Shown piece after piece: positions 37,701-47,955 of a stretch of DNA of 64,000 bases. Made by a program: the position numbers and the translations under genes. Below the pieces are notes generated by a model. That model had not been told where the DNA came from, ran no database searches, and saw only the letters and a list, made by a program, of their open reading frames with translations. Origin of the DNA: Juglans regia (lineage: Eukaryota; Streptophyta; Magnoliopsida; Fagales; Juglandaceae); the NCBI RefSeq assembly GCF_001411555.2, contig NC_049901.1, positions 14,113,190 to 14,177,189 on the forward strand. The letters run 5' to 3'. How positions within the stretch are numbered: the first letter of the stretch is position 1; each line of letters opens with the position of its first letter.

Positions 37701-38274
37701 ACACCATACGACAACTCATATCCAAGCTGAGTGATGAAACCTTCGCGCTGAGATCGACTTCAGCAAAATTAGCAGCCGCCTCTTGAAGAAACTTTACCAG
37801 TGAGCCAAGCTCTTGTTTTCTCATGGATTTGAAAGAATTGATTTTAAGGTTGCTGAGCAATTCGAGCGTGCACATCTTGCGTACGTTGCGCCAGTAAGAG
37901 CCGTATGGAGAAAAGGACAAGTTTTTTTGCTCATAAGAGATAAGCTTGGCAGCCTCATGAGGTGGTCTACTTGCAAATACAAGGTCATGTGTTTTGAGGA
38001 ACAGCTCGGCAGCTTCAGGAGATGAGACAACAATGACAGGGACCAAGCCTAATTGCAAGTACATGATGGGGCCGTGTTTTTTGGCCAATCGATGCAGATC
38101 TTGGTGAGGGAATTCCCCCAACATATGAAGATTCCCCAAAATAGGAAATCCTCTTGGACCAGGAGGTAATTTCCTGTTCTTGTTCCTGCTTTTCCATACC
38201 CAATATTCTTGCAGGAGATAAGCAAGCAAAATCAGTGAGAGTATTGTCCATGTCCAACCAAGGCTCCAAGCCAT
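31728..38274 (-). CDS. Cytochrome P450, CYP71 clan (CYP736A-like), intron invaded by a copia element
   Basis: Exon 1 is 38274-37381 (298 codons, ATG 38274) and exon 2 is 32342-31728 (204 codons plus stop), giving 502 residues. The GT donor (37380) and AG acceptor (32343-32344) are intact and phase 0. The product has an N-terminal anchor, PPGP (37-40), I-helix A-S-M-D306-T307, KETLR (E360, R363), PERF, and [11 protein letters not shown] with haem ligand C442. Exon 2 is about 92% identical in protein to the neighbouring P450, exon 1 about 80%. The intron is 5038 bases but would be 102 without the retroelement and its duplicated target. Coding sequence is undamaged, so function depends on whether the large intron is spliced. 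Substrate unknown. Confidence 0.88.
32378..32382. repeat. Copia element target-site duplication, left
   Basis: TCTAT, repeated at 37314-37318. The preceding A also matches, so a 6-base reading is possible. Confidence 0.9.
32383..32724 (-). repeat. 3' LTR of the first copia element
   Basis: 342 bases, matching 36972-37313 except at two positions. The minus-strand termini are TA...CA instead of the usual TG...CA in both LTRs. Confidence 0.93.
32601..36932 (-). pseudogene. Copia gag-pol polyprotein with a single in-frame stop
   Basis: ATG 36932 opens a 1288-codon frame. Gag (about 1-230) is followed by a zinc knuckle C276[13 protein letters not shown]289 and protease with D323-TAATNH. Next comes a GAG-pre-integrase HSRLGHPS with an HHCC region. 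The integrase core has D519, D581 and E616. The reverse transcriptase YVDD is at 1084-1087. The RNase H begins at TDADWAGC. At 33066-33068 a stop replaces the usual Glu of SST-E-AEYR. The same frame then continues to 32601, completing RNase H ([27 protein letters not shown]). A single substitution explains the stop. Unless it is read through, the product lacks the RNase H end, so the copy is probably not autonomous. Confidence 0.93.
36958..36971 (-). other. Primer-binding site of the first copia element
   Basis: The minus strand reads TGGTATCAAGAGCC directly after the 5' LTR. It resembles the initiator tRNA-Met site TGGTATCAGAGC with one extra base. Confidence 0.75.
36972..37313 (-). repeat. 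5' LTR of the first copia element
   Basis: 342 bases, the partner of 32383-32724. It would start transcription toward exon 2 of the P450. Confidence 0.93.
37314..37318. repeat. Copia element target-site duplication, right
   Basis: TCTAT, matching 32378-32382. Confidence 0.9.
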
Positions 38275-38600
38275 GCTGGGGATCAAGCTTCATGCAGATG
38301 TGGTAATGGAGGAGTACTTCTTCACTCTGGTGTCAGGATCAATGGCTCATATGACTCGTTCAAAAAGTACCCAAAACAAAGAGATTGAACCGCTTATGTC
38401 AAAGAGATTGCACCGCTTATGTGGTGTCGTAATCGAGCCACGAAATGTGATGATTGCAATTTGCAAGTCGGCCACCCATGTGGTGTTTTGGCCTTTTCTA
38501 AAGGTAGTCGATGGGGATGTTTACCGACTAGGATTTGGATGAATGGAATTGATTTGTTACCAATAAAGTGACGTTCATTTTATCTAAAAACTTTGTATTT
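38275..38600 (-). promoter_or_regulatory. 5' flank of the second P450 gene
   Basis: No TATA-like sequence is evident close to the start codon; a TATAAA-like site on the minus strand lies near 38600. A 23-base direct repeat, 'caaagagattgaaccgctta..', occurs twice in tandem at 38379-38424 with one difference. Confidence 0.3.
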
Positions 38601-38799
38601 TATAAATTAAAATTAATTTTAAGTGTATGATATAATATTTATATTTTAATTATTTATTTTATATTAGTTTAAATCAATATTTAAATTTTTACTGTTAAAT
38701 TAAATGTGAAGATTCAAAACGAAGGGTTGAGATTTAAAATCTAAAAACCAACATTTTCCCACACTTTTCCTTTCTCCTTCTCTCTCTTTCCCACTCACG

Positions 38800-39200
38800 T
38801 TTGCCTAATTTAGTTAATTAAGAATATTATCATATTTAAATTATGTTAAAACTTTAATTATTTATATAGTTTTAATTTGTTAAAAGTATTTATTAAAATT
38901 TCATCATTTATTTAATGATAGAAGATTAGTATTTTATAAATTAAATTTGATAGTTTATGTATCATATACTATTTATTTAGTTAATTAAGGATATTATCAT
39001 ACTTAAATTATGTTAAAACTCTAATTATTTATATGATTTTAATTTCTGAAAAATATTTAATAAGGACTTAAAATGAATGGTCGCGATTAATTTTTTAAAA
39101 ATATTTAATAAAATTTCATCATTTATTTAATGATGAAATATTAGTATTTTATAAATTAAATTTGATAGTTTATGTATGATATATTATTTATATTTTAAAT
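38800..39200. repeat. AT-rich segmental tandem duplication
   Basis: 'tagttaattaag.atattatcat' starts at 38811 and again at 38978. 'aaatttcatcatttatttaatgat' recurs about 215 bases further on (38896 and 39111), so the second copy holds an extra ~48 bases. Remaining sequence to 39400 is AT-rich without features. Confidence 0.7.
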
Positions 39201-39404
39201 ATTTAAATTTTAAATTAGTTTAAATCAGTGTTTTAATAAGAGAAATTATTTATATATAAATTTTAACAAGAAAAATTATTTATTATAGTGATAAATATTA
39301 CAATCTTATAATTGTATCTCTAAATTTTAATAGAAATTATTTATATAATTTTAAAGTGTATAAAATCTGCACAATATCTTTAAACAAATTTTAGATCTCA
39401 GACG

Positions 39405-40010
39405 TTGGATTTTACAATAAAACTCCTGCCCCTCTCTCTTTCTCTCTCACTTTTCTCCCCTTGCTCTCTCTCTCTCTCTCTCTCCTCCTTCTCCTTCAGC
39501 GTACTGCGTACTCCCCATGCCCAATTCCTCCACTGCCCAACCCGGCGCCACCGTGCGCCAGTGAGCATCATCGCCCCTTTCACCGGCACCAACTCACTCC
39601 GGCGAGTCCCCCCACACCTGTTTCCCTCTCTCACGCTCTCTCTTTTTCTCTCTTGGCAGTGCACAGCCTGAATGTGCTTGATGTTGTTGCGCCGCCGTGC
39701 GCCATCCTCTGGTGCCACCACCTCCACGGTAGCCTCCCCTCCCACCCTCCTCTAGTGAGCTCGACCTCCATCTCCCTGCCATTTGCCTCCACGAAGTCCA
39801 CCTCTCTCTTGCACGGATTCTCCACACCCACGACGGGACTCCACCTCCTCTGGCTACCGCACCATCATCGGGACCTCCTTTGGCCACCGACCACCTCTCG
39901 TAGCCATCCCCACATCTAGCCAAGCCACCATGCATGCTCACCTTCCTTCACTCTCTGACGACATCTCTCCCTCTCACACACGGCCAGTTTCTCTTCCACC
40001 ACCGTGATTT
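39405..40010. other. CT-rich, GC-elevated stretch with uninterpreted open frames
   Basis: Begins with CT dinucleotide runs (39430-39485) and continues with a pyrimidine/proline-codon-rich sequence open in several frames on both strands (e.g. 39461-39919 plus). No domain is recognised. Openness in many frames at once argues for composition bias rather than a gene. It resembles stretches at 55960-56125 and 62090-62220 and may be part of a gene-capturing transposon or an old 5' exon. Confidence 0.4.
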
Positions 40011-40239
40011 GTGTGGTGATTTTTATTTTGTAGTATTTTTGTAGTAATTTTGTGGTGATTTTACTGTGATTTTATGGTATTTTGTTGTGTTGATCTGTGG
40101 TGATATCGTGAAGAGTAGTGCTATGAAGAGGTAGAGAGGGACGAAGAAGAAAAGCATAAAATAAGATTACTGTTTAATACTGTCCATCTCACTGTTCATC
40201 GGGCAATAGACACTTTTAAGTTAAAAGGAGATATATATA

Positions 40240-43200
40240 TCTTATATGTAATAAGCGCCAATAAGCAGGCAGGTGTTGTCTAATTTTTCTTCCGAATTTG
40301 CCCCTGTATTTCAATTCATTTTACTGATATCTGCTGTCACGTGTGTTTAATGGATTTTGTGTAAAATCACTTTTCTCCAGAATTGCCCTTACTTTTATAA
40401 TCATTTTCCGTTTGCATCCTTTGTTTGTAGTTTTACTCTATTTTTTTCCCGATTATACCCCTACTTTTCAATTCAATTTACAAGTTTGTGCTTTCCAGTT
40501 CTTTCTAGCACCGTTTGTGCTTTCCAGTTCTTTCTTGCACCGCTTCGATAAGCAGCTGCCGCCCGTTTTCGTTCATTTTTTCCAGTGCTTTCCAGTTTCA
40601 CTTTTCCAGTTGTTATCTTCTTTTTATCACCGCTTGCACCGACTGTTGTTAGATTTGGATTTATTTTTTTCTCCGTTTTCCACCGCTTGCCGCTTTGTAT
40701 AAATTCAGTCATCACGTTGTTTTAACATTCTCAAATCAGGTTCTAAATTTGCCTCTCAGCTCTCAACTTTCACAGGTATTTCTTTTATGTCGATTATTCT
40801 GTATTGAGTATTTTATACTATTTATTCAGTTCTTTATTTTATATGCAATAATTAATTGTTAGAAATAAATTAATTTTTACTTTTCTAAATAATTTTGTTA
40901 TCCCTTGATATCCTTTTTTTAATAGATCTGTTGAGATCTATGAAGATCTGTTAAGTTATCTAGGAAAAAATATAAACGAAGAACCATACGACCAATAACA
41001 ACAAAGAGTAATTTTTTTTTTTTCATAGATGTGAATATTCTTGTTTCTTTTTTCCTGTGTACGTGAATGAAAAAATCGCAGTGTTCATCCTTACAGATTT
41101 GAATAGATCTAATTTATGGAAATGTTCAGAAGCTGAAGTATGTGAAACCTGCCAGATCGTTTGTAAATTTTGAAATCAACACGGTATGTTTTTGTTTCTT
41201 TTTTTTCTTAGTAAAATATGAAATTTTCTATGCTTTGATGAAATATAATCAACTTGATATGCTTCCATATGCTTTTGTTCTCAATTAAATATGAATTTCT
41301 CTATGCTTTCATGAAATAGTTCATACACATGCATGTTAAAATTTTTTAGCTTGGATAATTTCAGACCCAATATTTACAAGGTAAAATATAATAACTTAAA
41401 CTCATAACAGAATAGACATATTCGTGACAAAGAAAGTAGGAATTGCAATTAAAAAAAATTAAAAGTAGAAATTATAAAGTAAAAAATCGAAATTACAGCT
41501 ACCAAAAAAAAAAAAAAAAAAATTGCATCTAAACAGCGTAGCTAGATATTTTACACTTCGATACTTTCAGGTCAATTCATAACAGAATAGACACATGCTG
41601 AATAGACACATGCTTGACGAAGAAGGAAAATGGAAAGAAGTAGGTATAGAAGAAATTGTTAAACTAAATAAAATTCATGTAGGTGTAGAAGATCGAAACA
41701 CGTAATACATGTGTAAAATTGTCAAAACTGTAAAAATATATGTGCATATAGAAACGAGATGAATAACTATCGAAAGAAGTAGACTTTTCCAAACCCAGAA
41801 GTTTCACAGAACCTCAGATTATAGCTAAACAAATATGCTCGATAGATGAAAAAAATGATAGAAGAAAATGCATAACAAAGCAAAGAAGGTGTTAACAGGA
41901 AATTTACAGAAGCAAAAATAAGAGTAACAAAAATCACAGATCTGAAAAAAAAAAACGGATCTATAAAGTTATAAAAAAAAACTACAATGAAAAAATCCTG
42001 AACATAAAATAGAAATCAACTGAGAAGGAAAAAAAAAAAAGATTGATATATGAACACGATCTCTTCAAATATGTAAAGATTTGTTCAAATCTATACGGAA
42101 AAAAACAAGTAGCAACAGATTACAAGTTTAACCCTGAATGCTGAAAGTTTCACTCTAACTTTGTTGAGTTTTGCTTGATAACCATGATACCTTGTTTGTA
42201 AATTGTAGACTCGAACCATAAGTCTATGTTGATTCATCAATTAAATAAAATTCAGCCATCATGCATTTGTTGTGCAACAAAGCCTCTCAGTTGATACAAT
42301 CTTGAACTAGGTACTGCTTTTACATGCTTGTGCATAAAAATTTACCTATCCATTTAGATAGCATGAATCAATATGTATGAATATGTAAGCTGATATGAAA
42401 ATATTTTTTAGATATTGATGAACCTCACTTTCAAGGAGCAGCAAGCTCTATACATAAAGCTTGGGAAGATCTTGCAGGAGAGGCTTGTGGGAAAGTCTTA
42501 GATATGCATGACCCGTGTCTTGTTTGTTGTCCTCTTTCTCCCCTGCATGTTATATGCAAGGTGGCATGAGGACGAAAGATAGAGGATTATATTTGTATAT
42601 GGTGCCATACTCTTCCTTCCATTCTCTTTGAATTTTTTATGTAAACTCTTTGCTGGGTTTGTTGATGGGCCTGGAGGTTGTTAAGAAAAAGGAGTAGGGG
42701 AAATGGAAAAGTTAATCTTTACCCTCATTTTCCTCAAAGGTGTTTATATTTTTTCCTTTAGTTAATCTGATTTGTTGGTTTGTTTCTTGCAAGGAATTTG
42801 GACTTTTTGGTTTGAAGTTTATGCTGCTTTGAGGTTTGTATATGTCTATTCATAGTTCATAATTCAGGATTTTATTTTACTTTTTTAGCTTTTTACTTTG
42901 TTTACTCCAATGTTTGGTCGCTGAGAAAAATAGAGGAAAATGAAAAAAGGTAATATCAGTAATGAAAGTGTGGTGTATCTTTGTGTTTTGAACTTGATAT
43001 GTTTCGAATTATGAGAAGAAAATTAGTTGAAGAGGTACTGCATTTGTTGCTGGATCATAATAACCTTCCTGTCATAAGATGATTGTTTTAATTTAAAGTA
43101 CATAATTTTTCATTGAACCTAAAGTGCTGGTTGGACTTTCTTATTGGTTACTCTGAGATTGATTTTTCCTACCGGAGTGGAATTCTGTATCACGTAGAGA

Positions 43201-43582
43201 ATGATAGTGTGTTTACTAGATAGAATGACGAGAGAGATTCACTAACCAATCATTATCTAAAGATATTTGCTAAAATTTGCTTTATTTCGTAAACTTGTAT
43301 CAAACTATTTTGGATGTATATATATATTACTATAGTTGATACATATATTACTTTATTTTGAGATGTATAGTTGAGATATATGATTAGCTAATTTTATTTT
43401 GGCATGTATATTATTATGATTGATATGTATATTACTTTATTTTGGCGTATATATTATTTTGTTATTAGGTTATTTTCTCTCTTTCTTATTACATGTTTTT
43501 ACAAGAAATTTTTATTTTTAAGAATATTTTTCATGTTTTTGCAATTGGGCACACGTGCAATGCACGTGTTTTCCCTTTACTA

Positions 43583-43583
<1 letters not shown>
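40240..43583 (+). mobile_element. Probable non-autonomous Helitron
   Basis: The 3' end shows the Helitron signature. A perfect 9-base-pair hairpin (ACACGTGCA, loop A, TGCACGTGT at 43551-43569) is followed after ten bases by CTAG (43580-43583) and then T. A 5' end starting TC (TCTTATATGTAATAAG) directly after A lies at 40240. The inferred insertion is therefore between A and T, here inside a TA-rich run, with no target duplication. No Rep/helicase gene is present. The inside is non-coding, with repeated 'gctttccagttctttct' pieces (40490-40540). A short frame near 42430-42530 may be a captured fragment but was not identified. Confidence 0.6.
43551..43583 (+). other. Helitron 3' hairpin and CTAG terminus
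   Basis: 9-bp perfect stem with a 1-base loop, ten-base spacer, then CTAG. This is the site where Helitron transposition terminates. Confidence 0.65.
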
Positions 43584-43627
<44 letters not shown>

Positions 43628-43640
43628 TCACACACACACG
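43584..43640. repeat. (TA)n and (CA)n microsatellites
   Basis: An alternating TA run of about 40 bases is followed by a short CA run. The TA run appears to be the target site of the Helitron. Confidence 0.9.
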
Positions 43641-43799
43641 CGTCAATCTCACTGAGCTTAAAACACGTATCTAGTATCAAGATCACATTCTTATATTGAG
43701 CTGGATCATTCAATTGATTATATATTTTCCACACGACACTACAATTAACCTTGGGCTAGCCCATTTGCCTTGGATATAATGGTAATTTTCTTTTCTATG

Positions 43800-43985
43800 G
43801 AGCCCACAAATCAAGAGTGGATTAGATTTAGAAATGAATTGAAATTATTCGTAAATAGTAAAATAAAATATTATTATTATTTTGAGATTTGAAAAAGTTG
43901 TATTATTTATTATGTTTTATATAAAAATTAAAAAAAAATAATAAAATAAAATAAATTAAAGTGAATTTTAAATCCAAACCACTCA
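43800..43985. mobile_element. AT-rich MITE, antisense relative of the 'tatccaaa' family
   Basis: Contains the reverse-complement order 'tattattattattttgagatttgaaaaagttg' and ends 'aaatccaaacc', resembling the inverse of copies at 25350 and 48831. Confidence 0.5.
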
Positions 43986-44101
43986 TGTGGTCTCTTTGAT
44001 ATGGGCATGTAATGTCATCAAGTCAGTTACACATTCTTGTCTTTTTGGTATGCTATTTGTAATGATTTAAGAAAAGCTTGGACTACGTTAAGATATGGGA
44101 G

Positions 44102-44354
44102 ATGCTAGGGAGCCCAATGTGCTCCCGGTTGATTTTCTCAAATTTTTACTTTTTTTTTATTTTTTATTTTTTTTGACCATTAAGAAAATATTATTTAATA
44201 ATATTAAAACTTTTTTGTTTTTTAAATATTTAAAAGTGTTAAAATAAAAAAAATTATAATATTATTAAAAAATATTTTCTTAATCACTAAATCAATTTTT
44301 TTTATTTAAAAAGGAAAAGACAATCGGGCAAATAAACGGGACTCCCTAGCATTT
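44102..44354. mobile_element. MITE with ATGCTAGGGAG termini
   Basis: The left end 'atgctagggagcccaatgtg' is inverted at the right as 'actccctagcatt'. The inside is AT-rich and itself partly palindromic. No coding capacity. About 250 bases. Confidence 0.7.
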
Positions 44355-44476
44355 TTCTTAAGATATATGCTCCAAAAGAGCTAGTAAATATAACAATTGG
44401 AAAATCTTGAAATCATTATAATCCTCAAGAACTGTTTTGTTTTAGGAAAACTGGAATCATATTCACTACTTCTCTC

Positions 44477-44701
44477 TTATATATACTCAATCATGGGTGT
44501 TATACAATGTCTTAGCACAAGTTCTACACTTTTGATCATTGGTGTTATACAATGATTAACTTTAATTATATTTTTCGAAAAAGAATTGGCCAAAGTTACA
44601 ATTGGAAAGCCATTGGGGTCATGAACCACAATGACATCTCCTTGCCAATCAATGTTTGATGCCGTTCGCCATGCTATATCATTTTGAAGCGTTACAGCCA
44701 A
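44477..44701 (-). pseudogene. Unidentified coding-like fragment
   Basis: Minus-strand frame LQNDIAWRTASNIDWQGDVI continuing VVHDPNGFPIVTLANS looks like real protein in composition, but I do not recognise it. It lacks an ATG (first codon TTG). It ends in a stretch where 'ggtgttatacaatg' is repeated twice (44490-44555), which duplicates CITPMI in the translation. Possibly an exon scrap of a host gene downstream of the UGT fragment. Confidence 0.3.
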
Positions 44702-44764
44702 TGAAAGTTACAGCCTGTCAAAAAAGAAATTGACTATTGACTATTATTAATCTAACAAGCTAAA

Positions 44765-44890
44765 CTAATATTCATGGCAACAAATTTGGATTTTTGGGAT
44801 GAAATTGTGAAGGATGATTTTTTTTCATCCCTAAAAGTGATCTTGTGGGACTAAATTTAAATTTCGTCTAAAAAACTGTAATTGTTAAAA
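44765..44890. repeat. Fragment related to the CACTA-like repeat at 54180-54399
   Basis: Shares 'tttttgggatgaa', 'tttcatccctaaaa' and 'aaatttaaatttcgtctaaaaaa' with 54240-54390. Probably a scrap of the same transposon family. Confidence 0.5.
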
Positions 44891-45044
44891 ATATGGTTCG
44901 AGGACGCGCTCCTTCCGGGTAAGCAAAGATCCACTCCCATTTTGGTATTTCACCATAGTCCATTTTTATTATTTCACTGTATGTTTCGGTTTTGCATATG
45001 GTGTTTTAAGTATTTTTGGGAGCTAAAATTGATGTTAATCCAGT

Positions 45045-45190
45045 TTGTGTATTTATGGGAGTATGTCTGTGTATTTATATGGCGTTATTTGTTAATTATG
45101 TCTGTGTATTTATATGGTGTTAAGTATGTGTATTTCTATGGTGTTAAGTATCTCTGTGTTCTTGTATGGTGTTAAGTATGTTTTGGGTTT
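45045..45190. repeat. Minisatellite, unit about 30 bases
   Basis: Four or five loose copies of 'tgtctgtgtatttatatggtgttaagta'. The tryptophan/tyrosine-rich open frame 44882-45175 translates this repeat and is not a gene. Confidence 0.7.
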
Positions 45191-45239
45191 TGTGGTTCTT
45201 TGCTATTTGTGTTTGTTTTTCAGTATTTTCTGAAGTGTG

Positions 45240-45583
45240 AGATCATTCTATGGATACTTGGTTGGCCTTGCCAACATTGTGATAATGGCCAGAATTTTGA
45301 TGTCTTCTATGAGCTCCTCCAGCTTCCCAGACATGACCCGGATAATGGCTTCAGATAGCTTACCCAGCTCATTTCTATCCTATAACAGATCCATCCCATC
45401 TAGGATTGAAACTAGATGAATTTGATTTTCCAAGTGGTTCTTTTCATCCAAAGCACTCACAACCCTCTTGTGATTATACTCTGTTTTGACAAATATGACT
45501 TTAAACCCATGTTTGGCTAAGGGTAGTGAGAACTCCGTTAGTGGGAGGCCTTGTGTTGGAAAAGGTATGGCTAGCGAGTCGTG
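45240..45583 (-). pseudogene. UDP-glycosyltransferase (UGT83A-like) 5' fragment
   Basis: Minus strand reads SLAIPFPTQG...PLAKHGFKVIFVKTEYNHKRVVSALDEKN, then QIHLVSILDGMDL, a stop, and DRNELGKLSEAI.RVMSGKLEELIEDI. This matches the N-terminal acceptor-binding half of plant family-1 UGTs, closest in my recollection to UGT83A1-type enzymes, including the AIPFP-x-QG motif. An in-frame stop (TAG, about 45385) falls in the DG-x-x-x-x-DRN stretch. Homology ends after about 100 residues. The start codon would lie two or three codons further right, exactly where a MITE begins. The C-terminal PSPG donor motif is absent, so this is a dead fragment. Confidence 0.8.
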
Positions 45584-45724
45584 CTACATAGAAGTTCCAC
45601 ACTCGTCATAACACTTAAAAATATGTAATTTTATCATTTTACCCTTATATTTATTCATGTTTATGAGGGTAAAATGATAAAATCACATATTTTTAAGTAG
45701 TGTGTAAGAATATAGGACTTACAT
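45583..45724. mobile_element. Hairpin MITE at the 5' end of the UGT fragment
   Basis: Arms 'acttaaaaatatgtaatttt..cattttaccct' (45613-45645) and the complementary stretch at 45666-45698 pair over about 33 bases with one mismatch around a ~20-base loop. Outer parts (tagaagttccacact / agtgtgtaagaatatagga) also pair loosely. Confidence 0.7.
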
Positions 45725-46290
45725 TTAGAAATTTTCATGGCTAAAATATGTGGTTGTCCCATCTTTGTTTTTTTATTTTCACTCTTTCTAGATTTAGCTG
45801 CAATGTGAATAAGAGTTTCTAAAGCCTAACTCGTCATATTTATAAGGGTTTTGGGAGGTGTAGCTGAGGAACCAAAGCTGGACATATTCTCTCTCTGGGC
45901 ATTGAGTTTTAGTTGATCTCAATGTTGGGGAATCTGCCATCGTTATTTTTTTCTCTTCAGACCCGCCTTTCTTTGCTGACTTGATCTCATGGATGTTAGT
46001 GCTTTCTTGTCCAATGGCCACTTGTCTTCATGGATTTCGATTTTTTAATCTCAAAGTTTAGGAATCTGCCATTGTTTCTTCTGATCTTTAGGGCTTTTTC
46101 ATTTTTTTTCCTTTTTTTTTATCGACTTGATTGCAATTTTTTGTTTCATTTCTCATGGAATTTAGTTCTCTCTTGTTCAATGGCTTAAGTTTTATCACTC
46201 TGTTATTTCCTATATTTTTTTTTACTGGTAATGTCATTATCTTTTGTTCTTGTAGGAGTCATATTGCATTTTAGGGTTATGGCTTAGGGT
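45725..46290. other. Non-coding stretch
   Basis: No gene supported. 'ctcaa.gtt.aggaatctgccat' occurs twice (45915 and 46050), hinting at a small internal duplication. Confidence 0.4.
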
Positions 46291-47151
46291 ACGTTTGGGT
46301 AGTGAGAATATTTAAAAAGTATTGAGAATGTTTGTGAATAGTTATGAGTAGAGATTGTAGTGAGTTTGTGAGTCATATTAAGAGTATTTTGAATTGTTTA
46401 GATGTGTGAAGTATGTTGAGTTGTTGACTTTTAGATAGGTAGTTGAAAAATGTGTGAGTCCCATAAATATTATAGTGATTTTATTTTTAGTAATAAATAT
46501 TATAATGATTTTATTATAGTGATTTTTTAATATTAATAAATATTGTAGTGATTTTATTTATATATATAATAGTGATAAATATTATAGTAATGTTATTTTT
46601 TATTTATATATTATAGTGATTTTATTTTTAATTTATATATAATAGTGATAAATATTATAGTGATTTTGTTTTTTATATATATATTATAGTATTTTATTTT
46701 TTATTTATATATAATGGTGATTTTATTTTTTATTTATATATTATAGTATTTTATTTTTTATTTATATATAATAGTGATTTTATTTTTTATTTATATATTT
46801 TAGTGATTTTATTTTTTATTTATATATAATAGTGATAAATATTTTTTATTTATACTTAATAGTGATAAATATTATAGTGATTTTATTTTTTATTTATATA
46901 TTATAGCGATTTTATTTTTTATTTATATATTATAATTATTTTATTTTTTATTTATATATTATAGTGATTTTATTTTTTATTTATATATAATAGTAATAAG
47001 TATTATAGAATGTTTGTGAATAGTTATTAGTAGAGATTAAAGTGAGTTTGTGGGTCTCATTGAGGGTATTTTAAGTTGTTTGGCATGTGAAGTATTTTTA
47101 AAAGTACGAGAATACTTGAAAAGTGTTGAGAATACTTTGGTACCCAAACAT
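46291..47151. mobile_element. MITE-like element containing a minisatellite
   Basis: The left end 'acgtttgggtagtgagaata' and right end 'gagaatactttggtacccaaaca' are inverted copies. Subterminal parts ('gaatgtttgtgaatagttatgagtagagat' at 46325, again at 47007) are direct repeats. The middle is the tandem array described separately. Confidence 0.65.
46470..47000. repeat. AT-rich minisatellite, unit about 30-35 bases
   Basis: More than twelve variants of 'ttttattttttatttatatattatagtga' in tandem, with some copies carrying 'taaatattatagtgat'. Confidence 0.85.
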
Positions 47152-47379
47152 AGTCTTAGTCTGTTGCTTACAGTGACACAAATTTGGCTTCAATACAGTC
47201 AGTCCCTTTGTTGCCAATATATCAAGTCCCTGTTCGTTTAGTAGGCTCAGATGTGCCTGATATTGATTGAGATTTGGTGGCTGAAATCATGATCAAATAC
47301 ACCTGAATGTCTGTTTATAACCCTCCAATATTCGTTTATTCCCATTCTTTGAAATGGATGTGGCGAAAGTTGTACTAAT

Positions 47380-47744
47380 TACCAGACTAATTGATACGCA
47401 TCAAAGGTTATTATTGACTAAATGTCGAGATTGATTATTTTTTATATGAATCCGTGAGAATGGAATTCATTGAACCTATAATCAATTTGAAAACTCACCT
47501 AAGAAAGTCAAAATCAAGTCAATGGAAAATTTAGACCCGTTGAGGAACTCGTTTCAATAACCTAGATTATATGAAAATTTAGACCTGTTGAAAAACCTGT
47601 CTCAAGAACCTAAATTATTAGGAAGAACGTTACAAAGGTTGTGATTTGCCTTTGATAAGTTCAAAAGTTCATTCAAGAACAAGAGGAGATAAACTTAACT
47701 CACAATGAATAAATTTATCAAATTCAATAACCTAGTCATGTTTT
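47380..47744 (-). other. Possible 3' remnant of a gypsy element
   Basis: Lies downstream of the gypsy coding scrap on the minus strand. It contains two copies of a ~55-base segment 'gaaaatttagacc.gttga.gaac..gt.tcaa.aacct' (47523 and 47573). No second LTR was found. Confidence 0.3.
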
Positions 47745-47955
47745 GCCCTATTTCATAACTTGTATGAAATGAATCAAAACTGGATCTTCATCCTTCAAGT
47801 CTATCTTGAATGTTAAGCTTTTGCTAGACTCGTCTCAAGTGGATTGTACCAATTCTTCCATTGCCTCTTTGATCTTCTTGGCTCTTGACCTTGTAATTGG
47901 TTCATCTGGAACTTGTAAATGATCTTTAAGACTAGGTTCATCTTGGTACCCATCA
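47745..47955 (-). pseudogene. Gypsy polyprotein C-terminal scrap
   Basis: The minus strand reads EPITRSRAKKIKEAMEELVQ, the motif found after the integrase of many plant Ty3/gypsy polyproteins (P-x-T-R-A/S-R-A-K-K). It then breaks at a stop and continues FKIDLKDEDPVLIHF. Only this end remains. Confidence 0.6.

Noticed and set aside
39405..40010. Long overlapping open frames on both strands
   Set aside because: Open in at least four frames because of pyrimidine-rich composition; no domain or splice pattern supports a gene.
44882..45175. 97-codon frame resembling a membrane protein
   Set aside because: Most of it is the translation of a ~30-base minisatellite.
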